64,000 nucleotides of DNA, taken from contig CM075669.1 in the NCBI GenBank assembly GCA_037962975.1, forward strand, positions 123,520,501-123,584,500. Reading direction: 5' to 3'. The notes below the pieces were generated by a model that saw nothing but the letters and a program-made list of their open reading frames with translations, was not told the origin of the DNA and ran no database searches. Positions 12,450-22,430 of this stretch are shown here, one piece after another (position 1 is the stretch's first letter; each line of letters opens with the position of its first letter). Both the position numbers and the translations under genes were made by a program. The DNA comes from Clitoria ternatea. Taxonomy: Eukaryota; Streptophyta; Magnoliopsida; Fabales; Fabaceae.

Positions 12450-13127
12450 TGATAAGGATAGGTAACATGCTACCCTTACCAAAACAAGGAAATTTTAGGA
12501 ATTGGTTATAGAGAGAGAAAGACAGTTGGGAGAAAAAATCTCTTTGATAAATTTTTCTCATGATAACCAAATGAATACAGGGGAAATATATAGGCAGAAA
12601 TTGATATTAAAATTACATTTTATTGGACCAAAGTAATTGGACTGATTAGAAAAGGAACCAGACCACTGTAAGCACTACACAATATAATCCTTCATCCAAA
12701 CAGGTTTATTTTTGTCTCTTTTGGGCCTAGTAGGCCTATCAAAACCCTATTTTGCACTAGTGTTTCAATTAGTTTATGTACTAGTTTTGTCAAACAAATC
12801 CTAAATTCTATTATTGAATATGAGATTTGTTCCAATGGTTGGATTAACCAAGTTTTTTTTATTAACTAAGATTTTCACCTATATAATAATTTAAGATATT
12901 GGCTTATATTATTGTAATTTTGTTATGATGCTATATATTACATTTAAATTTTTTTTCTAATTAAAGCTTCATAATTTAAAATGAACACAGGCGAACCTAT
13001 TTAAACTTGTGGGCCTATTGTCCTCATAAGAGAAAAAATAGGTTATTTAGAATAAGGCTTTTATTTGACCTAAAAAAGAATGAGGCTTTTACATGTTAGC
13101 TCATTGGGACAGGCTTAAGTGGACTGT
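12450..13127 (-). mobile_element. Remnant of the 5' LTR of the gag-bearing element
   Basis: It begins at the LTR end next to the primer site. On the minus strand it carries a TATATATT box at about 12583-12590, consistent with a promoter in U3. The right end was not resolved; the MULE-1 target duplication starts at 13128, so the LTR may be cut by, or end before, that insertion. No gene is seen. Confidence 0.4.
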
Positions 13128-13663
13128 CATAAAAAAAGATAAACACCCCAGTTAGTCTCTGACTCTGTTAGGATCAGACACTTAGGTCCTTTATTTAATA
13201 AGTTGGACCCGTTCATTCCCCACGTCCATCATCGTCGGACGCTTAGGTCTCTGCCATTAACAGACATCAAACATCCATTAGAAGTAGGTGACGTGTATCG
13301 TTAAGTGTCAACTGGGACTGCCATATATGCATCATCAAACAGCATAGTTTTGAAAGCTCTAGAAACCCTACAAAATTTTATCTTCTCCATGTTCTCCTTC
13401 TTCCACTCTCACCCTTCTCTTTCTCACTCCCTCCCTTTTCCTGCTCCTTTTTGGCCATTGAAACCCTACAAAACTGCTAGTTGTCTCCCTTCTCCTTCTC
13501 ACTGTCCCCCTTCTCCTTTCAAGACTCTCCCCATACAAGATTTCATCTTGTCTCCCTTGTCATTCTCACTCGTATTTTGGCTATCTCTTCTTCCTTCTCC
13601 TAATTGGCATCTGATTTGTTGTGTTTTCTTCATCTTGTCTTTGTTTCTCATGTTTTCATCAGC

Positions 13664-14122
13664 ATGGAAGGTAGGAGTCAGAACCCCAGCTAGGGGTTGT
13701 CGTCCTCATCATCCAGCCAATCTCGTTGTTGTCTCTGTTGCCATTATGGTGACCCACCCACGTTGTGTGTGTCCCACATAGTGAATAATTTGAATCGTCA
13801 ATTTTGGAGATGTACACGACTCCAGGGAGGCTAATGTGATTTTTTTTCTTGGGTCTAGGATGGGGATTTTGTAATCTACGAGGAATAATGGATGAGTGTG
13901 CTAATATGTAAGCTAACAGAGATGGAGTCTGTGATGTGAGGGCAAAAATATGATGTTGACAGGGGTGTTTGTGTAGCCATGGCCCAAGTGGAATCGTTGG
14001 TCAAGAAAGGGTTCATGGAAACCAAGCAAGAACTGCTAAAGTTGAAGATGCTTTTGGTTACTCATAGTGTTATAGTTTTCTTTTTTGTAATGGGATTATT
14101 TATTATGCTGATAAAAGTGTAA
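13664..14122 (+). pseudogene. GRF-type zinc-finger membrane protein gene of MULE-1, broken
   Basis: From the ATG at 13664 the frame gives a serine-rich lead, then CCLCCHYGDPPTLCVS and NRQFWRCT, the cysteine and FWRC pattern of a GRF zinc finger. After an apparent intron or decayed stretch it continues with CGFVIYEE and, further on, a charged helix (QVESLVKKGFMETKQELLK). It ends in a hydrophobic segment (VIVFFFVMGLFIML) before the stop at 14122. A stop codon interrupts the lead (TAG at codon 10), and others lie in the middle. The order zinc finger, coiled coil, C-terminal membrane segment matches the intact gene at 31089 in MULE-2. Its position just inside the left inverted repeat, convergent with the transposase, is also the same. 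Confidence 0.7.
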
Positions 14123-14479
14123 TGAGGCTGTTGGTTATGCTGATGAAAGTGTAAGTGGGGGATGTTGTTATAATTATCCAATTTGTAATGAGGATCCTAT
14201 TTGTAATGTACATAAGTATTATGTTTCTACATACCAAGTTCTGAGTTGTCATATATTTTAGTTTTTAGCATTGAGGGTCCATTTTATGTAGAAAATATGT
14301 AAGCCAGTACTACAAACTGGTGATGCCCAATTAATAGAATTAATGGAATTAATAGAGTTAATGGAATTAATAGAATTAATAACCTTAGTTATGATGATGA
14401 ATTGAGAAAATATATGCATGATATTGATTTCAGTTTTTTGGCTATCATTTTATTCCATTAATTCTATTTCAAACCAAAT

Positions 14480-14800
14480 GCAATATTTCTAGCATTTGAA
14501 ACATCACAAGACCTGGAAAGCAACATCATGAAACCACATTTGAAACATCACAGAACCTGGAAAGCAATATCATAAAACCATATTTGAAACATCACATGGA
14601 CCTAGAAAGCAACTACATAAAACCACTACTCAATACATAAAACCATTGTCATATATTATAGGTCATATATCACAGGACCTGAAAAAAGTAAATACATAAA
14701 AGCTTTGTTCAATACATGGACCTAGAATTGTCATACATCATAGGACCTAGAATTAACATACATTACAGGACCTAGAATTAACATCATAAAACCATTCTCA
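14480..14800. repeat. Degenerate short tandem repeat
   Basis: Units resembling CATCACAAGACCTGGAAAGC followed by CATAAAACCA recur with variation between 14480 and 14800 inside MULE-1. No coding role is apparent. Confidence 0.6.
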
Positions 14801-14859
14801 TAAAAGCATTATTCAGATTACATGGACATAATCATTTCTTCTATCTAGAGGTTTCTATG

Positions 14860-15165
14860 AAAACCATGCCTCCTTGTTTTTTGATGGCAACTTCTTTCTC
14901 AAATTATATTGGCTGTTGGGTGGTGAACTTGTGGTACTTGCCTAAGTAGGCTATGGAGACCAGGCTGGAACTGCCAACCTTAGACTTCTCCTAACAGGGG
15001 TCACGGTATCTATTTGATACATGGGTTATGAGACTGTAACTTCAAGAACATCCTAGGTTTGTTGTGGTGTGGGGTTAATCTCTTAGGTCTATTGTGGTGT
15101 AGGGTTAGTCTCCTGGGTATGTTGTGGTGTGAGATTACTCTCCTGGGTTTGTTGAGCCCTCCTCT
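14860..15165 (-). pseudogene. C-terminal part of the MULE-1 transposase
   Basis: The minus strand encodes a repeated threonine-proline-glutamine-rich stretch (three copies of about 36 bp at 15050-15160), then SLRLAVPAWSP and a short basic end. This resembles the low-complexity C-terminus of plant MURA-type transposases. It is separated from the main transposase body by the LTR at 15166, and stops are present. Confidence 0.5.
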
Positions 15166-17786
15166 TATAACACCCTTAGTTAACTAGGACAATCCCTTCC
15201 ACTAGATTATTCTATTTAACTGAGAGGTTACTATTTTTGAGAAAAATGTGGAAGTGTAAAAAAATTTTATTTGTAAAATCAAATGTTAAATCGTAATGAC
15301 ATAATAAAATAAAACTGAAGTAAAATAAATAATCAAAATCAAAAGTGACAACATTAATTCATTATGGCTAATATCATAAATATATACATCATCAAAAAAT
15401 AAAGTCTCATTGGGTTTGTCCCGCTAAAACAATAGGGACACGTAGGCTCCCTGGCTATATACGACCATAACAACATATAAACAGAAAGACACAAGTCTCT
15501 AATCCTCATCACTCAGAGATGAGTCTAGGTGATCGAGTCTGAACATACGTGGTGCCTGAGTAAAAGGTGCAGCAGCAGGTGGAGGGGTTGAACTAGTAGA
15601 TGGCTGATCCGGAGTAGGAGAAGGAAGTTGTCCATACTACTTGTTATAGGCATCAAAGGCTTCCCTTATCAAGTCTCTGGCAGCTGGAGACATCTCCACA
15701 AATTGCTCCGCCCCATAGTACATATACGTCCTAAATATATGACGGAGGAACCTGGGTGACTGGTCCCACGGTCGTCTAGCCAAGAAAATATCCATTTGTG
15801 TAGGAATATGAGCAACAGGGGGAACGAGGTCTTCTATCGCTAGGTTTGCCATATAAACACTCATTGGCTCAGCAGCCAATGCTACAGGGGTAGTAGGGGA
15901 AGGAACTAAAGCTGCAACCATGTTAAGAAACTCAGATGGGTGATCAGTCGGGTCGCCTATAACCACATCAGCAGCAGCAATAGGTGCGACTCCAAGCCAT
16001 TGGATGCCCAACCCAATCGTACTCCCAAGATCTCGCTTGGAGATCGAACGTAAATGTTCTCCACTCTACCCCCGTGTATGCTGTAGTTTCTCAATCATAA
16101 TCATTCATATGTATGATGCATGTTTCACACATGATTCTCATTCTTTTTCTTTATCCTCATCCTGGTAGAGTCCTGTTAATGATTCATTTTCATTCTTAAC
16201 ACCTTCAATTTCACATCTATTTCTTAGGTCTAAGGGATAGGTTTAATTGGTTGTTTAGGTGAGTCAAAATTCATGGTGGTTGAGTTCTTTGAAGGTTAGG
16301 TATTTGTTTTATAAGAGTGCATACAATCACGTCACTTTCGTAGTGATTGGGTAACTGAGAATGAAAATGACCAAGCGTCTAACCTTTCATCTCATTAGGT
16401 ACTTTTTATCATATTCTCATGCTCATTACTTTTCACATCTGACATCTTGCTTCTCATTGTACAGGAACTCCCACCATGACGGATATATATTAACTTTTAT
16501 TTCTTGATGCATCATCAACATAATATACCAATACAAACATACTTATAGTATAATCAGACATGTATAACATCATTAGTGATCAATTTATATAGTTATCAGT
16601 ATTGTATTAACATCATACAATTCATTCATCCTTTACTTAACCTGTCTTACCTTAACCTGTCTTACCTGACTAATACACCAATATCAATTATCTTATCTCT
16701 ACTAATCATCCTTATCTAATCTGCTCTTTATGGTTTGAGTCGTGGTTTGAGGTTTATCATCTCCTATAATTATGACGTTCTCTCTGCCAGATCTCACTCT
16801 AGGTTTAGTTTAGTAATTACTCATGCTTGTGTTGTATTAAAATCTAGGTATATTTCCATAACTTATTAAGAGTGTAAGTTAATTATAGGGGTAAGTTCTA
16901 CTATTACTTGGTTGTAGTAATATTTCAATTATATAACCAAGTAGCATCCTTATCTTATTAGTATTTTCTAAGGATGATCTAAATATGTCCTATCTGTTAT
17001 AGTTGCGGTTGATTAAGTTCTATGCCTAAGTAACAGTCCTAATTAAAGTATTAATTATTATTATAATAACCTTGTCCTAATCTCGTAATTAGATATTGGT
17101 TTTCCTTTGGGCATACTAAATTATCCTTCTTAGTGCTACTTGTTTAGTATAATTTAACTAGCTGAATTATTCATACCATTCATATACTTTAATCACCCTA
17201 TGACTAACTTAGACGCTCCGACTCTCAACCTAGTGAACTTTACTAAGATGGTTCTTTAATTTCAACTATTTTAGAACTTATGCTATCGGTTTATATTACT
17301 GTCCATTCTTTACTAACTCCACTAACTTAAGTAATAATTATTCTAACTCCATTTTCTTTTATCGTATTATCTTACTTAAGTTATAATACTTACCCTTTTC
17401 AGTGATTCCTTTAAACTAAACCTATTTAATCTTCATGTTGTTAATTATTTACTTGTCTATTCTAGTCCTTATTTTAAGATCTACCTTTTAATCTAACTTT
17501 AGAACTTGTGAAGTCATAAAGCTTAGTCTTAGTGATAACTAACTTATATGTAAACTAATTTCTTAAGTTACTTGTTCTAGACTATAATTTCTAAAGTCCC
17601 TTTTAAGTCTTGTATTATAAGGTTTGCTAGACCCTAAGTCAATTAATATTTGGTACCTTAATTCTTTTAGTTACTATTATAACATTAATATCATATTCTT
17701 TAATTAAATCCTCAACATTTTACTATTTCCAAAAGAATATTAGAATAATATTTTTAAAACTCAGTAAAATAAAATAGAGTGTTGTA
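15166..17786 (-). mobile_element. LTR nested in the MULE-1 transposase gene
   Basis: On the minus strand it starts TACAACACTC and ends GGGTGTTATA, a decayed TG...CA pair. The first 300 bp on the left resemble the left part of the LTR at 2198. It lies where an intron or exon near the SWIM domain of the transposase should be. Flanking five-base sequences do not match, so either the ends are misplaced or part of the target was deleted. The transposase segment between SWIM and the C-terminus is indeed missing. Confidence 0.55.
15637..16011 (-). CDS. Unrecognised ORF of 124 codons inside the nested LTR
   Basis: The frame starts MGIQWLGVAPIAAADVV and is fairly hydrophobic and proline-containing, with a charged helix near the end (SPAARDLIREAFDAYNK). 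After the TAG stop the same frame stays open for about 45 more codons with a proline/serine/acidic tail, so the original ORF may have been longer. I recognise no domain. An ORF of this length within an LTR in otherwise stop-rich sequence is unusual, but expression is not shown and it may be chance or a remnant of a captured gene. Confidence 0.3.
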   Translation of the reverse strand: MGIQWLGVAPIAAADVVIGDPTDHPSEFLNMVAALVPSPTTPVALAAEPMSVYMANLAIEDLVPPVAHIPTQMDIFLARRPWDQSPRFLRHIFRTYMYYGAEQFVEMSPAARDLIREAFDAYNK

Positions 17787-18031
17787 AATGTCCGTTTGGT
17801 AAAATTTCTCAAAAAGCACGTATTTTTTAACACGACTCTGACCACTTAGCAATGAAACTAATTTCTAATTACGGGGCTTACCAGATAAATTTACAACAAA
17901 TTACATATTGATACACAAAAATTTAAAATTTAATATTACAACCATATCGAATATCAACTAAGCCCGCCTAACTCTAAAATCCACTACACATTGAATTTTT
18001 TAAATTAAACATTACAAACTAAACACATAAT

Positions 18032-20300
18032 TACCTGTCAGCTGCCAAATTCTAGAAGTACATTTTTATGTCCTCAAATCAACAGACACCTTGTCTGGGA
18101 AATAACTAACCTCGTACCTTTCAATTCCACCATCACCTAGTCAGGACATATAACAAATCAGACACCTTACAAAAACCCTAAAAGAAAAACAATAACTAGG
18201 CAGAGCAAAGATGGGATACCTGTCCACACCACTGTCCAGTTGTTACTTACAGATTTGGCCTTCTCTAACCTACTTTGTTGAACTGAGGGTAACCTCCCAG
18301 AGTGGCTAGTTAACTTCAGCTTGTGATTGCCTATGGTGACCATGATATAGGTCCTGACCTCCTCTAGCATTGTCACAATGGGTTTGCACCTAACATGCAC
18401 AAGTTTAGAGTTTAGGACTTCACAGTTGTTGTTGGTGATGTTGTCCACCTTACAGTTTTCATCAAAGAAGGCCTTGTTCCATGCCTTCTTTGGAAAATTA
18501 CACAGGTATGTCCAAGCCTTCTCATCCACCATCCTAATCTTCAGCATATTTTTTCAAAATCATTTGTAGTTATTGACCTAACTGTTTGCCACAAAAGTCC
18601 CCTCAGCTCCTTCCCCCTCCATTGTTTAGAGAAGTTCTGCCATAGGTGCCAAACATAGTATCTGTGTGGCACACCAGGCATTACTTCTTGAAGTGTAGGA
18701 ATCAAACCCTGCATGAAACACAAAAACAAAATTAGATCATTAGTTATCACCAATAATTAGGAATTAGTAATTTAACATAAAAATTGATAATTACTTATAT
18801 CTTTTGCATGTCACTTATAAAGGTAAGCCTCATTTCCTTGTAGTCACCTACATCTACATGTAACAGCTCAAAAAACCACTTTCAGTTGTCTTTGTTCTCA
18901 AGCTGGCACACATCATAAGCAATGGGCCATATGTGGTTATTTGCATCCTGTCCAACAGCAGTCCACAACTACCCCCTATAATATCCTTTCAAAAAACACC
19001 TATCAAGCACCACCAGTGGTCTTCTACACTCCCTGAATCCATCTTTACACCATTTTAAACAAATGTATAACCTGTTGAACACTGGTAGGCCTTGGGGTTG
19101 TGGATCATACTCTATCTTGATTGTGGACCCAGGGTTCCTTTTTAAGAGTTCCCCACAGTAGTCCCAAAGCATGGCAAACTACTACTTCTCACCCCCTTCA
19201 ATCACTTCTCTTGCTCTCTTCATTAACCTATAGATCATTTTATCTTCCAGCTTCACTTTGTACCTTTCTCTAAATAATTCATACATCACTGAATATGTAA
19301 TATTATGCTGCCTCCTCATATACTTGACTAACTTTCCTGTAACCCACTGCTGGTCACATGCTACATTCTTAAACACCCTCACACATGAGTGCTGATCATT
19401 GAAAGTCTTGATCTGGTATGATTGCCTTATTGCGTTTAGACTATAAAAACTTTCCCAACCATAGTTCTTGTCTTTACACCTTGTCCTTGCTCTAACTTTA
19501 TCATTCTTAACCCATTTAAATTCCCTGCCTAGATAAACATTGCAATCTTAACAACATGTTTAAAGATTACAAGTGAGGAAAACTCCATCTCATACTCCAG
19601 TACTATATGCCCAAAAGTAGTTATCTCATTGAACTAAGGATACACCTCTCTGGACCCATCCTCATCATCTGAACCTTGAGGTGTTCTCAAGTCTTCTAAG
19701 ACCCATGAGTCTTCAGAATCTCTACCAAACCTTTCCCCAACTTGACCTTCAAACTCAGTATCACTGTCCACTATAGTAGGAATAAATGACCTCCTATTCT
19801 CATGTGTCTTCCTCTTCTTCTTTCCCTTCTGCTTCTTTTTTTTGTTACACCTTGTGTCTCTACTTTCCCCCTTCCTCTTCCTGCTACATCCTGGCTTCCC
19901 CCTTCATCCTTTGTCTCATCACTACTTTCTACTTCCTCATCAATACCTTCTACATCCTCATCACTACCCTCAACATCCTCGCGACTACCCTCCATTACCT
20001 CATCACTGATCCTAGAACTGCAACCAACATCTTGTCTTCTGGTCTTAACATTACCACCCTTAGAGTCATCATCTACCCTAACCAGTACTTTCACCTTATC
20101 AACTTCAGCATGGTTTTACCCATCAACTTTCATAACTAATGTCTTATCCTCTGGATGTTGATAATACACATCCATTACCCCTTGATTATCCTTAGCACAC
20201 CTGACCATGTCCAACAAATCATTGTCTCCCTTCAAGATGTTCAACCCTGATTTAAATCAAACTTTGGGTCATACCAAAAGATGTTCTCTAACCTACAGTA
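18032..20300 (-). pseudogene. MURA-type transposase of MULE-1, broken
   Basis: Pieces in order on the minus strand are: an acidic N-terminal region (20094-19771); DSDTEFEGQVGERFG near 19740; a DNA-binding-region remnant with VKYMRRQHNITYSV (19382-19182); PVFNRLYICLKWCKDGF and RRPLVVLDRCFLKGYYRG (19172-18969, the first catalytic block); GVPHRYYVWHLWQNF (18753-18541); NNCEVLNSKLVHVR with the third catalytic acidic residue (18547-18220); and SVDLRT plus RIWQLTG, half of a SWIM zinc finger, ending near 18032. Stops and frameshifts occur throughout. Missing parts include the histidine half of SWIM. Transcription would start from the right inverted repeat. Confidence 0.75.
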
Positions 20301-20519
20301 CCCAAGATTCTCAACAAACCTAACAAAAGAAAAGAAGTCTAAGAAATTAGGGTCCAACTCCTCCCAATCTTCACCCTTACCCCCTTTGTATGCTTTTTTG
20401 CCTTACCCATCAACCACAAACCTATCCCCAATATGAAGCCTAATCTAAATATCCTACCCACATTAACATACAACAGAATCAAAAGGTTGTTTAGGGAATC
20501 AATGTCAATAAAATCAATA

Positions 20520-20990
20520 GAATGAACACAACTTAAAAAATACACATAACTCAAAACATACACTAACTCAAAAACATACACTAACAACTCCAAACAAAGG
20601 GAATATACATTAACAATGAACTTAAAAACATACATTAACTCAAAAACATACACTAACTCAAAACATACATTAACAATGAACTTAAAACATACATTAACAT
20701 AACTCAAAACATACACTAACTTAAAAACATACACTAACAACCTAAAACAAAGGGAATATACATTAACAATGAACTTAAAAACATACATTAACTTAAAAAC
20801 ATACAATAACTCAAAAAATACATTAACAATGAATTTAAAGCATACATTAACACAACTCAAAAAATACACTAACATGACATAACAAAGGGAATGTACATTA
20901 ACAGGCCACTCAAAATATACATTAACACATAACTCATAAAATACACTAACATGATATTGTACAGTCCATTAACACAACTCAAAAATGTTC
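20520..20990. repeat. Minisatellite of ACATACACTAAC-type units
   Basis: Short units like CTCAAAAACATACACTAA alternate with AACATACATTAACAATGAAC, and a larger period of about 156 bp is visible through the recurring CAAAGGGAATATACATTAAC. It lies between the right inverted repeat and the transposase body of MULE-1, possibly in a 5' intron. The long minus ORF here is a product of the repeat and is not considered a gene. Confidence 0.7.
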
Positions 20991-21801
20991 AAACCCTACA
21001 GAAAATGTTCAAACACCCTGCAGAAAATACATAGGGAACTCAAACATGTTCAAACCCTACATACCTTGTTCGAAAACCCTACATAAAATACAGAAGGAAC
21101 ATACATTGACATAGAACTCAGAGGAAATATACATTAACAAGAGATTATCCAATACCAAACCCAACAGAAAATGTTCAAAAACCATAAACATGTTCAAAAA
21201 GCAATACATGTCTGAAACCTATAAAAGTTTTTGAGCCCCAAAAAAATATTCAAAAACATAAAAAACATTGGGGTTTAAGGTTTACTAACCAGAATGGCAA
21301 CTCCTATCACTGACGACAATGTCCCACACGAGCACCGTTGAACATGAACCTTGAGGACGCCGAGGAATTGGGGGCTTAGGGTTTTGCTTTAGGGTTTCCG
21401 TGAGATATTTGGGAGAATTGGGGGAATGGGGAATTAGGGTTTGGCAGAACGAGAGAGATTTAGGAGAATTAGGGAAATTAGGGCTTCGAAGTTTGACAAA
21501 CAAAGCAACTGTCCTTGGCCCCTTATGTTGTTTGATGCAATAACACTAAACGACGACGTTTGGTCCTTGAGTTTCTAATGGGAACAACGTCGTTTGGGTT
21601 TACGTGACACGCCCCGTTGGCATTTAACGACCCATGTCACCTAAACCCAACAGACGTTTAGGGTCTATTAATGACAGAGACCTATGTGTCCGACGATAAT
21701 GGACGTGGGAGATTAACGGGTCCAACTAACTAATATGAGGATCTAATTGTCTGACTCTAACGGAGTCAGGGACAAACTAAGGTGTTTTGTCCATAAAAAA
21801 A

Positions 21802-22430
21802 TTGTCAAGATAGGAATGTTCTAACGATGTTCTGTTACATTAGGGTGCTCTATTTTCAGCACACACTGCATTTTTCCATCCTTGTTGCGGTCGTTGTACT
21901 CTCTTTTCCATTTTATGCACTTCAACAAACATGATGGCCAGGATTAAGAGATAAGACCCACAAATAAACTATGCTTAAAGGTCATGCTAGTATGAGGTGG
22001 GTTGTAATAGCTAAGTAAGTTTCAGCACCCTGTAATTTGGCTTCTCTTTTTTTTTTTTTTTGGTCAGAGTGTGTTAAGCTCGAATCTTAAGAGACTCCTA
22101 TGTAATCTACCGTAATATAAATGTAACAAAAAAATGTAACCGAATATCAAACTGAAACTATAAAAACTGAACGTTTAATTGCCCAAAAAAATATAAATGT
22201 ATAAGTTCAATAACTTCTCTTTAGTTTTGTTTACAATTCCGAAATTGACCTACGTGAAAGCAGCTGTATAATTCACAACCATTATCATGAGTCCTAAACT
22301 ATTTCCTATTTAGTGTAGCTGTAATTAAGCCCAGCTGGTATATTTATTTTTATTCTTCATGAGCTGCAATAGCAATGAATCTTAGCATGAATCTTCTATG
22401 AATGAAAAAAATTCAGAGATATCCAAGTAT
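21802..22430. other. NAT downstream region
   Basis: AT-rich sequence between the MULE-1 target duplication and the NAT stop codon. It presumably holds the 3' UTR and polyadenylation signals; no other gene is seen. Confidence 0.5.

Larger units (their letters stand above)
13138..21791 (-). mobile_element. MULE-1: decayed Mutator-like transposon
   Basis: Inverted repeats of about 181 bp lie at 13138-13318 and 21611-21791, starting GATAAACACC and (inverted) GACAAAACACC. The bases CATAAAAAAA flank both ends (13128-13137 and 21792-21801), a 9-10 bp target duplication typical of Mutator elements. Inside are a broken transposase on the minus strand and a broken GRF-zinc-finger gene on the plus strand near the left end. 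A nested LTR accounts for about 2.6 kb of the 8.65 kb. Multiple stops in both genes make it non-autonomous. Its right end lies about 640 bp from the stop codon of the NAT gene. Confidence 0.88.

Noticed and set aside
13305..13781. 158-codon plus-strand ORF near the MULE-1 left end
   Set aside because: Low-complexity Ser/Pro/Leu from pyrimidine-rich sequence; the GRF motif lies in another frame starting at 13664, so this frame is probably leader sequence.
20339..20875. 178-codon minus-strand ORF (repeated valine/phenylalanine/leucine)
   Set aside because: It is entirely a translation of the ACATACACTAAC-type minisatellite and has no domain.
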